Source of the DNA: UBA1952 sp965246765
GTDB lineage: Bacteria; Bacteroidota; Bacteroidia; Chitinophagales; Chitinophagaceae
DNA: 64,000 nt
NCBI GenBank assembly: GCA_965246765.1
Contig: CBDFFJ010000001.1
Location: 186,001 to 250,000 of the forward strand
Direction: 5' to 3'
In this document: positions 16,678 to 24,163 of the stretch, one piece after another
How positions within the stretch are numbered: position 1 is the first letter of the stretch
Layout: every line of letters begins with the position of its first letter
Program-made: the position numbers and the translations under genes
Notes under the pieces: model-generated
The model's input: the letters and a program-made list of their open reading frames with translations, nothing else
Told to the model about the DNA's origin: nothing
Database searches by the model: none

Positions 16678-17571
16678 AACATCAACTGTTTCAATTTCTA
16701 CTATTTCCGAGTCTGATAAATTATATACTTCGTATATACCTTTATTGGCTTTCCTTTCATAAGTGGGGATGTCTTGTGGGTTCTTCTGAATAGAATGCAT
16801 TAATTCAATAAATACTGCATTCTGACTATTATTTATTGGCTTAATTGGCAGGTTTTGAAAGAATATCTTCCTTAGTTCGCGTCTATCGCCTCCTAATTCA
16901 GGAAAATTATCTATGAAACAGAATCTGAAAAGTGGAGAATTGAAAAGACAAGTCAGATATTCCAAATGCTGACCGAGAAGTATGAAGCACTTATTGGAGG
17001 TAAAAAACTTTCCAGAAGCGTCAAAGAAAAAATTTAAGTATTTGGTGATTTCTGGATAAATGATTTTAGGCTGGTAAAAATCTTCAACATAGGCGCAGTT
17101 TCTAAGATTTGACCAATGGTCGCCACGGTCTTCTCTCCTTGCCAATTTCTCCTCGTATTCTTTAAGGTGCCGAAATATTGCCGGATATTTTTGTACAACA
17201 TCTATTCTTTCAATGCCTTTTGCTTTTATACCATTGTGACTTACGATAAGCCATGCATCGTTCCAGTTTGTAGCAAATCTCTTGATGTTGTCGCCAGATA
17301 AAATCGGTCGGATAATACTTGCAGCTTCTGGACATTTTTCAAGTAGTTCCGCCCGTTTCTCGTCGGTTATAATGAAAGCATCATTACAACCAGTTTTAAT
17401 GCCATAATTGATACTTAAATCCCAATCTTTTAATGCAACACCTGCTTGCTGAATTTTCTCTTTCAGCCCGGTTCCAGATTTGTTGAGAATTACCCAACTG
17501 CCTTTCGCACTGAACCCATCTGAAGTGACCGATTGTTGCCGCACATAATCGCTGATAAGTTTTATGAACAT
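16660..17571 (-). CDS. Silent inverted specificity cassette (TaqI-like C-terminal domain)
   Basis: From ATG 17571, 303 residues on the minus strand. It is homologous to the plus-strand half: LISDYVRQ, then GSWVILN, GLKEKIQQAGVALKDWD, GIKTGCNDAFIITDEKR, SIIRPILSGDNIKRF and YPAIFRHLKEYEEKLARR. It lacks the methyltransferase core and is preceded only by unrelated short sequence, so as placed it is a silent 3' cassette. The middle (residues about 150-230) diverges from the active half, as expected for a different DNA-recognition surface. It is not interrupted. After inversion it would complete the methyltransferase. Translation on its own is possible but probably meaningless. Confidence 0.8.
   Translation of the reverse strand: MFIKLISDYVRQQSVTSDGFSAKGSWVILNKSGTGLKEKIQQAGVALKDWDLSINYGIKTGCNDAFIITDEKRAELLEKCPEAASIIRPILSGDNIKRFATNWNDAWLIVSHNGIKAKGIERIDVVQKYPAIFRHLKEYEEKLARREDRGDHWSNLRNCAYVEDFYQPKIIYPEITKYLNFFFDASGKFFTSNKCFILLGQHLEYLTCLFNSPLFRFCFIDNFPELGGDRRELRKIFFQNLPIKPINNSQNAVFIELMHSIQKNPQDIPTYERKANKGIYEVYNLSDSEIVEIETVDVLWKAG
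17537..17556 (-). repeat. Right inverted repeat of the invertible segment
   Basis: Exact reverse complement of 15754-15773, again coding Ile-Ser-Asp-Tyr-Val-Arg-Gln on the minus strand in frame with the silent specificity cassette. Flanking bases differ beyond the 20-bp core. Confidence 0.85.
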
Positions 17572-17661
17572 ACGGACGAAAGCATAGTAAGGTCCACTTC
17601 GTTTGAGCGGAATCTGACTAAAAAAAGTTGTCGGATTAATTTCGGCACCTAAAACCAAAGC

Positions 17662-18312
17662 ATGAACTACGGCTACATCCGCGTTAGCACCGACAAGCAA
17701 ACCACAGAAAACCAGAAGTTTGAAATAAAAAACTTCGCAGCCTCACAAGACATCCTAATCGGCGAATGGATTGAAGAAACCATTAGTGCCACGAAAAAGC
17801 TGGAAGACCGAAAATTCGGCCACCTGTTGGGCAGAATGCAGAAGGGTGATATGCTCGTGGTAACGGAGTTATCACGCATGGGCCGCAACCTCATGCAAAT
17901 CATGAAAATCCTCCACGACTGCATGGAGAAAGACATCCGCGTACTAACGATTAAAGAGCGTTACGAGCTTGGCAACAATATCAACTCAAAGGTGCTTGCC
18001 TTCGCGTTTGGTCTATCGGCAGAAATAGAGCGCAACCTCATCTCGCAGCGCACGAAAGAAGCACTGGCGCGTCGTAAAGCAGAAGGCGTAATTCTTGGCC
18101 GTCCTAAAGGCCGTAAATCATCCTTCCTAAAGCTTACGGGCAAAGAAGACGAGATACAAACGCTACTGCGGAAAAAGATTTCTTACAGCGCAATAGCACG
18201 TATTTTGGGCGTTCATCGCCTCACAGTTTCAACGTTTGTGAAGGACAACAATCTCAGCGTGTTGGCAACAATTACTCCACCCGTAAAAAAGCAATCTCAT
18301 GGACTCATTTAA
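17662..18312 (+). CDS. Serine recombinase (resolvase/invertase family), likely invertase of the specificity segment
   Basis: 216 residues. The catalytic domain starts YIRVSTDKQ with the nucleophile Ser 9. Later motifs are DMLVVTELSRMGRNL and AFAFGLSAEIERNLISQRT, the conserved arginine and E-helix of small serine recombinases. The C-terminal 45 residues form a Hin-like helix-turn-helix (ISYSAIARILGVHRLTVSTF). It is the usual length of a DNA invertase. It lies just outside the right inverted repeat and so stays fixed when the segment flips. The following gene starts within its last codons. Its link to this segment rests on position and on the repeats. Confidence 0.88.
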   Translation: MNYGYIRVSTDKQTTENQKFEIKNFAASQDILIGEWIEETISATKKLEDRKFGHLLGRMQKGDMLVVTELSRMGRNLMQIMKILHDCMEKDIRVLTIKERYELGNNINSKVLAFAFGLSAEIERNLISQRTKEALARRKAEGVILGRPKGRKSSFLKLTGKEDEIQTLLRKKISYSAIARILGVHRLTVSTFVKDNNLSVLATITPPVKKQSHGLI

Positions 18313-18933
18313 CGTGGAATGGAAGCATGGCCACTTCGTTGTAAAAGGCACCAATAAGCGCTTATTCCTCGTCAGGGATACGAGTATATTCTTGTAGCCC
18401 CTGCCGGGGGATTTCAAGATAATGATGAACAGTCTGAGCATTTAGGCGTATTAAAGGATGCGCAGGAAAAAGAAGCATGGGCATTGGCGAAGTATGGCAA
18501 AGGCAATTTCAGGAAGCTGCTTTCAGCAAATACACCTTTGTATTTCCGGGTAGGCAATAGCCGCGTAATTAAAGGCGATACAGGACGGGAATACCTTTTC
18601 AAAGCACTGCCACTTGAAGACGTGTACATGTATCTCCTTAAAGGGAAGTCGCCCGATTCTGCGCTATCATGGCGGCTCGCGTCTTGCATTTGCAAGCTCG
18701 CCGATTGCGTTATTGGAGATGTGAGCCTGCCTGAGCCGGTGCCAGTTTCCGCGTCTTTAGGTCGTTTGTTCAACGATACCGTTGCTCACTATTTTTCGCG
18801 GCAACGCTCAGGTTCTGCAAATCCGTTCCATACCTTCTTTACAGTGCAGGAAGGTGAGCGGCCAAGCATGGCCTGCACAAGGAAAGACTATGTCGGCATG
18901 TTGAGTAATCTGCGCCGGGTGAAGGCGAGATGA
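18299..18933 (+). pseudogene. Unknown protein, frameshifted near codon 26
   Basis: ATG 18299 overlaps the invertase end. The frame reads MDSFNVEWKHGHFVVKGTNK and LFLVR, then stops at TAG 18395-18397. The adjacent frame carries on as GYEYILVAPAGGF and runs cleanly to 18933. Adding one G to the GGG at 18374-18376 gives a smooth LVRGYEYILVAPAGG. The restored product would be about 211 residues. No known domain is recognised; it is mixed alpha/beta without a clear catalytic motif. Overlap with the invertase suggests co-expression, so a role in the same module is possible. An internal ATG at 18484 could give a 149-residue fragment. Confidence 0.6.
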
Positions 18934-18952
18934 TTTTTCAAATAACAGAATC

Positions 18953-19171
18953 TCATCCGCCAGAAAGTTGTTGGAGGCTCCAGCGCATAATGCTGCTCTT
19001 CGTAGTCTGCGCCAGCAATGAAAGTGCGCGCAGCTCTATTAGTTCGTTTTCGGTAAGGTGCTCACTACCTTTCAGCATCAGCACTTCAATACGCGCCATG
19101 TGCGTTTGATATTCCGACTCTGTAATTTCAATGGGCTTCGTTATGCCACCTTTCTTGTCGCTCCGGGTCAA
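18953..19171 (-). pseudogene. Frameshifted remnant of a HigA-type antitoxin
   Basis: From a TTG at 19171 the frame reads ITKPIEITESEYQTHMARIE and LTENELIELRALSLLAQ, the N-terminal helices of HigA-family antitoxins. It then drifts into nonsense. The next frame from the same point reads DYEEQHYALEPPTTF, which is exactly the family continuation (LLAxxYEExHYxLxPP). A missing base near GCGCAGAC explains this. The helix-turn-helix domain that should follow is absent and no HigB toxin lies upstream. The gene converges with the 18299-18933 gene. Confidence 0.55.
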
Positions 19172-19248
19172 GTAAAATTAAGCCCTTCTTAAAAAGAAGC
19201 GGCGCATCTGGATTGACGCGCCGTTCCATGCCCTGCCTTGACTACTTA

Positions 19249-19542
19249 TTAGTGGGTCACGCCAAAGCGATGATTCAGTACCGCTGTCAAAATGGTGCGG
19301 ATACCTGTTGGTTTCATCCGCTGCATCCATTCTTCCAGGGTTAAACCTTCATCAACCATATCGGCGATTTTGTCCTTCTGCGCGCAGAATGTGCGCAGCT
19401 CGTCAAGCGGAACGTACTCATCGTGCACGCCTGTAGTAAATGGCCGCGACTGGCAGCGGCACAGGAATCGTGCATTGTGAAAGTCGTAAGAGGATTGAAC
19501 GACTTTGAGGGCGGGTGGCGTGGCTACTGTTGTCTGTTGCAT
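19249..19542 (-). CDS. Hypothetical protein of the mobile module
   Basis: 97 residues. The N-terminal part has a Cys pair (FLCRCQSR) and a short proline stretch; the middle is helical and acidic (LDELRTFCAQKDKIADMVDE, then LTLEEWMQRM). No recognised domain. It shares orientation and close spacing (34 bp) with the excisionase-like gene at 19577-19870, suggesting one transcript that runs leftwards from the 20.1 kb control region. A role in element maintenance is likely only by context. Confidence 0.5.
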   Translation of the reverse strand: MQQTTVATPPALKVVQSSYDFHNARFLCRCQSRPFTTGVHDEYVPLDELRTFCAQKDKIADMVDEGLTLEEWMQRMKPTGIRTILTAVLNHRFGVTH

Positions 19543-19576
19543 TTGCTGTATTGTTTTGAAAGTTTGAAGTGATTGC

Positions 19577-19870
19577 TTACATCATCGTAGATGAGTTGTT
19601 CATGTAGGCTAAAATGTCCTTGCGGCTGAATTGCCAGTTGCGGCCATTCGTGTTGCGGAAGTTGATGGGCAGCATCCCGTCGCGGCAATAGCGGCGCAAC
19701 GTTCTTGGCGCAAGGCTGAGCATAGAGGCGGCATCTTCCTCATTGAGCCATGCGTCAAAGATTTTGTCACGCTTCACCACGCTCGTCAGGGTGCTCACCA
19801 TCTGCTTCAGGGCCTGCACCTCCTGAAGCAGCATTTGAAAGTCTATCTGCTGTCTATATGTTAGTTCCAT
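19577..19870 (-). CDS. Excisionase-like helix-turn-helix protein (HTH_17/MerR-like)
   Basis: 97 residues from ATG 19870 (MELTYRQQ); a longer upstream frame is low in plausibility. The N-terminal half is a coiled helix (FQMLLQEVQALKQMVSTLTS). The C-terminal half is a winged HTH of the excisionase type: LNEEDAASMLSLAPRTLRRY, then a basic turn and NGRNWQFSRKDILAYM. Proteins of this form are frequent in Bacteroidota mobile elements, where they bind DNA to direct excision or control. It lies between a hypothetical and a small basic protein on the same strand, near the large serine recombinase. Confidence 0.72.
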   Translation of the reverse strand: MELTYRQQIDFQMLLQEVQALKQMVSTLTSVVKRDKIFDAWLNEEDAASMLSLAPRTLRRYCRDGMLPINFRNTNGRNWQFSRKDILAYMNNSSTMM

Positions 19871-19889
19871 TGCTGTGCGGCGATAGCGG

Positions 19890-20111
19890 TTAGAGGTAAG
19901 GACGGATGAGGGTGCGGATAGCGGCACAGGTTTCAGGCTTGCCGCTGCCTTTGAGTAGGACGGCATCCAGTGTTATTTTGGAGAAAGGAAAGGCAAGCGA
20001 TGCGTCGTGCTTTGTGTGAAAGCTTTTTACCCATTTCTTAAAGGCCTCGTGCTCTACCAGGGTTAGTCGCTCGCTCTTGCGGGGCCGGGTTCGGATTTTC
20101 TTAGTGCTCAT
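19890..20111 (-). CDS. Small basic protein of the mobile module
   Basis: 73 residues from ATG 20111; another ATG six bases upstream gives two more residues. It starts MSTKKIRTRPRKSERLTL, strongly basic, followed by an amphipathic helix and SKITLDAVLLKGSGKPETC. The basic N-terminus and small size suggest nucleic-acid binding, as in small accessory proteins of integrative elements, but no family is recognised. It is the first gene leftwards from the control region that also holds the rightward promoter of the S24 repressor. Confidence 0.5.
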   Translation of the reverse strand: MSTKKIRTRPRKSERLTLVEHEAFKKWVKSFHTKHDASLAFPFSKITLDAVLLKGSGKPETCAAIRTLIRPYL

Positions 20112-20303
20112 AATCATTCTGTTAGCTGCTTAGGGGACAAAATTAAGGGACACAAAATAATTTCGCGGGACAATGGTTTGTAAATGATTCCTGCCCAATC
20201 GTTTGCAAAAACGGGTTTAAACCACCAAACGCCGCTATTGGCGCGGTTTTTCTATTGGGGCGCGATTATTATCAGTCCCTTAAAATGTGGATAAATAGTT
20301 GGA

Positions 20304-20330
20304 TTGCATAGACATTTACCTATACTTTTG
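20304..20330 (+). promoter_or_regulatory. Bacteroidota-type promoter for the S24 repressor
   Basis: TTG at 20304-20306 and TACTTTTG at 20323-20330 match the -33/-7 pattern with 19 bp spacing. Transcription would start about 60 bases before ATG 20400. The gap 20112-20399 is the divergent control region of the mobile module; it also holds a small GC-rich hairpin near 20230 followed by a T-run. Confidence 0.5.
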
Positions 20331-20399
20331 TCTTTGTAAGGGGCGAAGCAGGGACATTAGATTTCTGACTTTGACACCAAAAAACCCTTGCGCCGCATC

Positions 20400-21158
20400 A
20401 TGGCAACATCCAAGACGGTAGATACCAAGACGATTTATGAGCAATTGCTCCAGGCAAAGCACACCACCGCTTATGCACTTGAGAAGGCCGCAAGTCTTGG
20501 CAACAAAACCATTACCGCAGCTATTCGCCGCAACACAGCCATTTCTCTTGAAACGGCTAAAAAAATCCACGCAGTTTATCCCGACGTAAATGTTGATTGG
20601 CTACGTTCCGGCGAAGGGGAGATGATTGTCCCGGCATCAAAGAATAGCGGAACCAAAGAAGCGAATGGCAAGCCGGTTGACTTTGTAAGGCAAGTACCGT
20701 TTGATGATTTTATGGAAGCGCCCGTTCTCATCCGCGAAGCAATAGCAGGCTACCTCGCAGCCCAGGGAGACGTTGAGTATTTAGACAAGCTGCCGACTAT
20801 GCTCGTCCCGAAAGAGTTTGAGAAAGGAAACTACGTAGTGATTGAAACAGTCGGCGACAGCATGGACGATGGAACCCACCAGGCAATCTGCGACGGAGAC
20901 AAGCTCCTTGTTAAAGAATTGGAGCATGACCTTTGGGCAAAATCATTACCCATCCAGCGCAATATCTACATCATAGCAACGCGGGGAGAAGCGCCGGTAG
21001 TGAAGCAGATTAAGGAAGTCAACAAAAAGAAGCGGATGATTATGTGCCATAGTTGGAACAAGCACTTTGATGATTATCCGGTCTTCTTTGACGATATTTA
21101 CAAGCTATTTGTGGTCAAGAAAATAGTGGAGCGGCAGATAAGATTTTTTGTCCCTTAG
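20400..21158 (+). CDS. CI/LexA-like repressor with S24 self-cleavage domain
   Basis: 252 residues from ATG 20400. The N-terminal 70 residues form an XRE-like helix-turn-helix (YALEKAASLGNKTITAAIRR, then VDWLRSGEGEM). The C-terminal S24 peptidase domain has the nucleophile Ser 154 in VGDSMDDG and the general-base Lys 202 in PVVKQIK. Such repressors hold an integrated element silent and self-cleave when RecA filaments form after DNA damage. It is transcribed divergently from the excisionase-like genes and convergently with the large recombinase gene. I infer that it controls excision of this module. Confidence 0.8.
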   Translation: MATSKTVDTKTIYEQLLQAKHTTAYALEKAASLGNKTITAAIRRNTAISLETAKKIHAVYPDVNVDWLRSGEGEMIVPASKNSGTKEANGKPVDFVRQVPFDDFMEAPVLIREAIAGYLAAQGDVEYLDKLPTMLVPKEFEKGNYVVIETVGDSMDDGTHQAICDGDKLLVKELEHDLWAKSLPIQRNIYIIATRGEAPVVKQIKEVNKKKRMIMCHSWNKHFDDYPVFFDDIYKLFVVKKIVERQIRFFVP

Positions 21159-21234
21159 CGTTGTCCCTTACCCAAAGCCTTAAAAACACGAAATTACTAC
21201 ACCTATGAAAACATAAGCGCTCACTATCAAGCAC

Positions 21235-22842
21235 TTACCTCCTTTTTCGGAGTCCCGTCCAGTCCGCAGAAAGGGACAAATCGCTTTTAGGGGTGGTTTG
21301 TCCTTTTTCTTTTCCGCCTGAAACCCGCGCCAGGCTTGCCGCAAGCGAAAAAACGCTATTTATTCTTTCGGTTCGATAATGCCCTTTTTGCTTGTCGTAG
21401 ATAATTCCGTCCGGAAACACCAGTTTTTGCAACCGCTCTTTGCCCTTGAAATCGCTGGAAGCCCACAGGGGCGCGAGTTTCAGAGAAAGCTCTACCGCTT
21501 TTTTGATGCTCTCAGCAAGGTTCGATAATCCTGAATTGGACACGTTCAGTTGCTTGCTGATTTCTGCGTGCTCGGCCTTGAATCGGAAATAGAATTTCTC
21601 AAACGTCTCTTTGCTCATTTCGGCATTGACGTAGTATTTCTCTTCTAGCGTATCCAGCTTTTTAGCCACCTCGGAAAGCCGCGTTTTGTAGGTTGCCGCA
21701 TTCTCCTCTGACTCCTTGTTGAGGTCTTTGTAGGTTGCTTCCAGTTGGTATTGCAATGGCGCAGCGAATTGAGGTTGCAAGGTGTATTTGGCGAGCAGGT
21801 CTTCAAACAAGGCGTTCATCACCTTTGCGCTCCGGTTGCAGAGGCAGCCTTTGGTATTGCACTTGTAGTACCACAGCCCTTTTGCCTTTACCTCATAGCC
21901 TGTGAATATTCCGCCGCAATCGCCGCACTTGAGAAAAACTTTGAGCGGCACCTGACTGTATTCTTTCTTGTGACGTACTCCATAGCCACTTGCCTTCTCT
22001 CCTACTTCATTCACCTTCAAAAAGACGTCCTTGCTGATGAGCTTTTCGTGCGTTCCTTCCACCACCTGACCTTCCAACAGACCGTGGCAAAGAAGGCCAC
22101 AATAAAAGGGATTCTTGAGTATTTTGGTTAGCTGTTGCTTGTACATGGGCACACCGGCGAGGCGCAGGCGTTCCATGATGTCTTCATTCTTCAGGCCCTG
22201 GCTTTTCCATGTAAATGCTTTGCGCAGTTCCTTGCCGGTCTTGTTGATGACGATTTTGCGGACGCCATTTGTCTTGACGATGTCGTAGCCTAAAGGCGGC
22301 TTTACTACCCAAATTCCTTTCTGAAACTTCTCTTTCATCCCGGCAATCGCCCGCTGCTTGCGAAGCTGATTGTCGTACTGCGAGAAGATGAAGTGGATAC
22401 TTTGTTGGAGCACTCCGCTTGCACTGGAAGTATCGGCAGGCTGCGTAACAGCGAAGACTGTTACGCCATACTTTTCACGCAGTTCTTCGGCAAGCTTTAT
22501 AGCCCCGCCACCTGTGCGGCTAAAGCGGTCAAGGGTATAAACGAGGATGTGCGAGACCTTGCCCTTGTTCTTCTTGATGAAGTCCTGCATCCGCTGAAAC
22601 TCCTTGCGTCCATCGGTTTTCGCACTTTCGTAGGTGCCGCCGAAGTAGGCAATGGTCGTAAATCCATTGCGGGAAGCATACTCGTCTATCACCTTTTTCT
22701 GAAAGTCAAGTGAGAGGTTGTTGTCTGCTTGCTCTTTTGAAGAAACACGGGTATAGACGACCGCGGTTTTTTCGTCAGTTCTCGGCGATATTTTAGAAGA
22801 AGATTTGCTCCATTTTCCGAAGGAAGATAGCTCGTGTGTCAT
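21235..22842 (-). CDS. Large serine recombinase (integrase of the mobile module)
   Basis: 535 residues. The catalytic resolvase domain starts near residue 25, with Ser 34 in YTRVSSKEQ and HILVYTLDRFSRTGGG. The recombinase domain follows (PPLGYDIV, then ILKNPFYCGLLCHG). A zinc ribbon is seen at LKCGDCGGIFTG and YKCNTKGCLCN, then a coiled coil of about 120 residues. This is the complete layout of large serine integrases, which insert elements by attP x attB recombination. Its start overlaps the stop of the small 22839-23084 gene. It is intact, so the module may still be mobile; the attachment sites are not identified. Confidence 0.87.
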   Translation of the reverse strand: MTHELSSFGKWSKSSSKISPRTDEKTAVVYTRVSSKEQADNNLSLDFQKKVIDEYASRNGFTTIAYFGGTYESAKTDGRKEFQRMQDFIKKNKGKVSHILVYTLDRFSRTGGGAIKLAEELREKYGVTVFAVTQPADTSSASGVLQQSIHFIFSQYDNQLRKQRAIAGMKEKFQKGIWVVKPPLGYDIVKTNGVRKIVINKTGKELRKAFTWKSQGLKNEDIMERLRLAGVPMYKQQLTKILKNPFYCGLLCHGLLEGQVVEGTHEKLISKDVFLKVNEVGEKASGYGVRHKKEYSQVPLKVFLKCGDCGGIFTGYEVKAKGLWYYKCNTKGCLCNRSAKVMNALFEDLLAKYTLQPQFAAPLQYQLEATYKDLNKESEENAATYKTRLSEVAKKLDTLEEKYYVNAEMSKETFEKFYFRFKAEHAEISKQLNVSNSGLSNLAESIKKAVELSLKLAPLWASSDFKGKERLQKLVFPDGIIYDKQKGHYRTERINSVFSLAASLARVSGGKEKGQTTPKSDLSLSADWTGLRKRR

Positions 22843-23084
22843 GCTGCTTGGCTGATGGGGTGATAAGACTGATTTAGGGCTACTGACGCCCTTTGTGCAT
22901 CAATTGGTGTGCCGGGTATCCGGCAGGAGCGAAGAGTAATTTCTGAAAGCGCTTTAAGGGTGTCAATGATGCGAAGGGCTTCTTCATCGGGATACGCATG
23001 GCCGCTTAATGCGCATAGCTTTTCAGGCGTCAGATGCTCACCCGTTGGGTTAATGAGGCGAAAGGGTTTTGTCGTGTTTTGCAT
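22839..23084 (-). CDS. Small protein co-transcribed with the large serine recombinase
   Basis: 81 residues from ATG 23084 (MQNTTKPFRL); longer upstream frames run into repeat DNA. No recognised domain. Helical acidic segments (LTPEKLCALSG, then DEEALRIIDTLKALSEITL) precede a polar tail. The stop overlaps the integrase start by ATGA, so the two are translationally coupled. A recombination directionality factor or regulator is a reasonable guess from position alone. Confidence 0.5.
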   Translation of the reverse strand: MQNTTKPFRLINPTGEHLTPEKLCALSGHAYPDEEALRIIDTLKALSEITLRSCRIPGTPIDAQRASVALNQSYHPISQAA

Positions 23085-24163
23085 GTTCGCTGTTTCGGTA
23101 AGTTTGAGTTTTTGAATCGTGTTTAGGCAATGTAGCGGCCTCCGCAGCGTGACCTTGCGCGAAGTGGCGCGTTGTTGCGTATTATGCCGCATTATTGCGC
23201 GTCGGCTGTGTCGTATGCTATTGAGCGACGCAATCTATGGCGCGGAATATCCGTCTGAATGCGGCTTAACGCCAATGACTGCGAATGAGCTGAATGAGCG
23301 CGATTGCACGTCATGGCTGCACCTCAACCTCGGAGAGCAAGCAAGATAGAATCCCTTTTTGCGCCCTTTTCCTGAATGGTCGTGTAGGGTCGCCAATGGT
23401 TTTGTATGGTCGTATGAGATGCTGAAAACGGGATTGCGTAGCCATCCGTTGACAAGGTGTAACTGGCGAAAGGGTTGGGATTTGAAAGCATCATTTGGGC
23501 GTTTGAACAACAAAGTTCCGAGGACTCAAAAAACTGCTTTCCCACTTTGTCCGGTTTGGGACGAACATTTCCGGTTTGGTAAAAACATTTCCGGTCTTGT
23601 CCGTTTATGGACGCTTAATTACGCCCGCATAAATGCGGATGTTGGCATTGCTGCAATGCCATTAGCGCAAATAGCGGCACGGAAGATTTTAGAAGAAAAT
23701 TGCCGATAATTGCCAAAAGTTGCCGTCTCTGGAAGAATCTTGCTTTTTATTGCCGGGAATAGAAGATTCTTGGCGAAGCTTGGAATTATCTTGCCGTTTA
23801 TTGCCACTACTGAAGCTAGCTTTTGCTCTGCGATATTTCAATCGTTGAGGCTACCCTTCCAGAATGATTTCGGCTGCAAAAAGCTGCGGATGGTGTAGTA
23901 AAAGCTGCGAAAAGCTGCATTAGGTGTACTTATGGCTGCGCTTGGTGCAGTAACGGCTGATTTTAGTGAGGCATCAATGCTCTGATGCTGGTAATTGACT
24001 CCTGGTAGCCATGCTGGAATAAATTTACTCAGCAGTTGCAGCATCCCACAAAACATTGCCTTTCTATAATCCGGCAGATATTATTTTAATAGCCTGCAAC
24101 AACTCTTATTTTAAAACTGATTTTGTAGGCAGTTAATATCCCTTGGCGATTACCCCTCCTCTT
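23085..24163. other. 1.08-kb non-coding gap between the integrase module and the Wadjet operon
   Basis: No convincing gene on either strand; all open frames here are short and lack family patterns. The stretch from about 23141 to 23960 is built of short words repeated at a 10-bp pitch. The last 200 bp before the jetA start shows no clear -7 box. The gap could also hold an attachment site for the large serine recombinase, which I cannot locate. Confidence 0.6.
23141..23960. repeat. Ten-bp-phased array of short repeated words
   Basis: Several word families follow one another, each recurring at 10 bp or a close multiple. NNGCGY starts at 23145, 23155, 23165, 23175, 23185 and 23195. ATGGT/AGGGT occurs at 23376, 23386, 23396 and 23406. 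CCGGTTTGG-like words start at 23551, 23571 and 23591. TTGCC-like words occur at 23700, 23710, 23720, 23740, 23750, 23770, 23780, 23791 and 23801. GCTGC-like words occur at 23873, 23883, 23904, 23914 and 23935, with GGTGT between. Ten is not a multiple of three, so coding does not explain it. Helically phased binding or bending sites are an inference. Confidence 0.65.

Larger units (their letters stand above)
15754..17556. mobile_element. Invertible DNA segment carrying two alternative specificity halves
   Basis: The segment is 1803 bp, bounded by perfect 20-bp inverted repeats. It holds two convergent, homologous 3' gene halves: one fused in frame to the methyltransferase (to 16677) and one silent on the other strand (to 16660). 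Their stop codons overlap by 18 bp. Inversion across the repeats keeps the reading frame (ATC AGC GAT TAT GTG CGG CA in both) and would give an 832 + 298 = 1130-residue enzyme with the other specificity domain. A serine recombinase gene lies 105 bp outside the right repeat. Inversion itself is inferred, not seen. Confidence 0.8.

Noticed and set aside
23141..23960. Short repeats as a CRISPR array or as coding sequence
   Set aside because: The words are too short, with 10-bp pitch and no spacers. Ten is not a multiple of three, and no open frame keeps a protein pattern.
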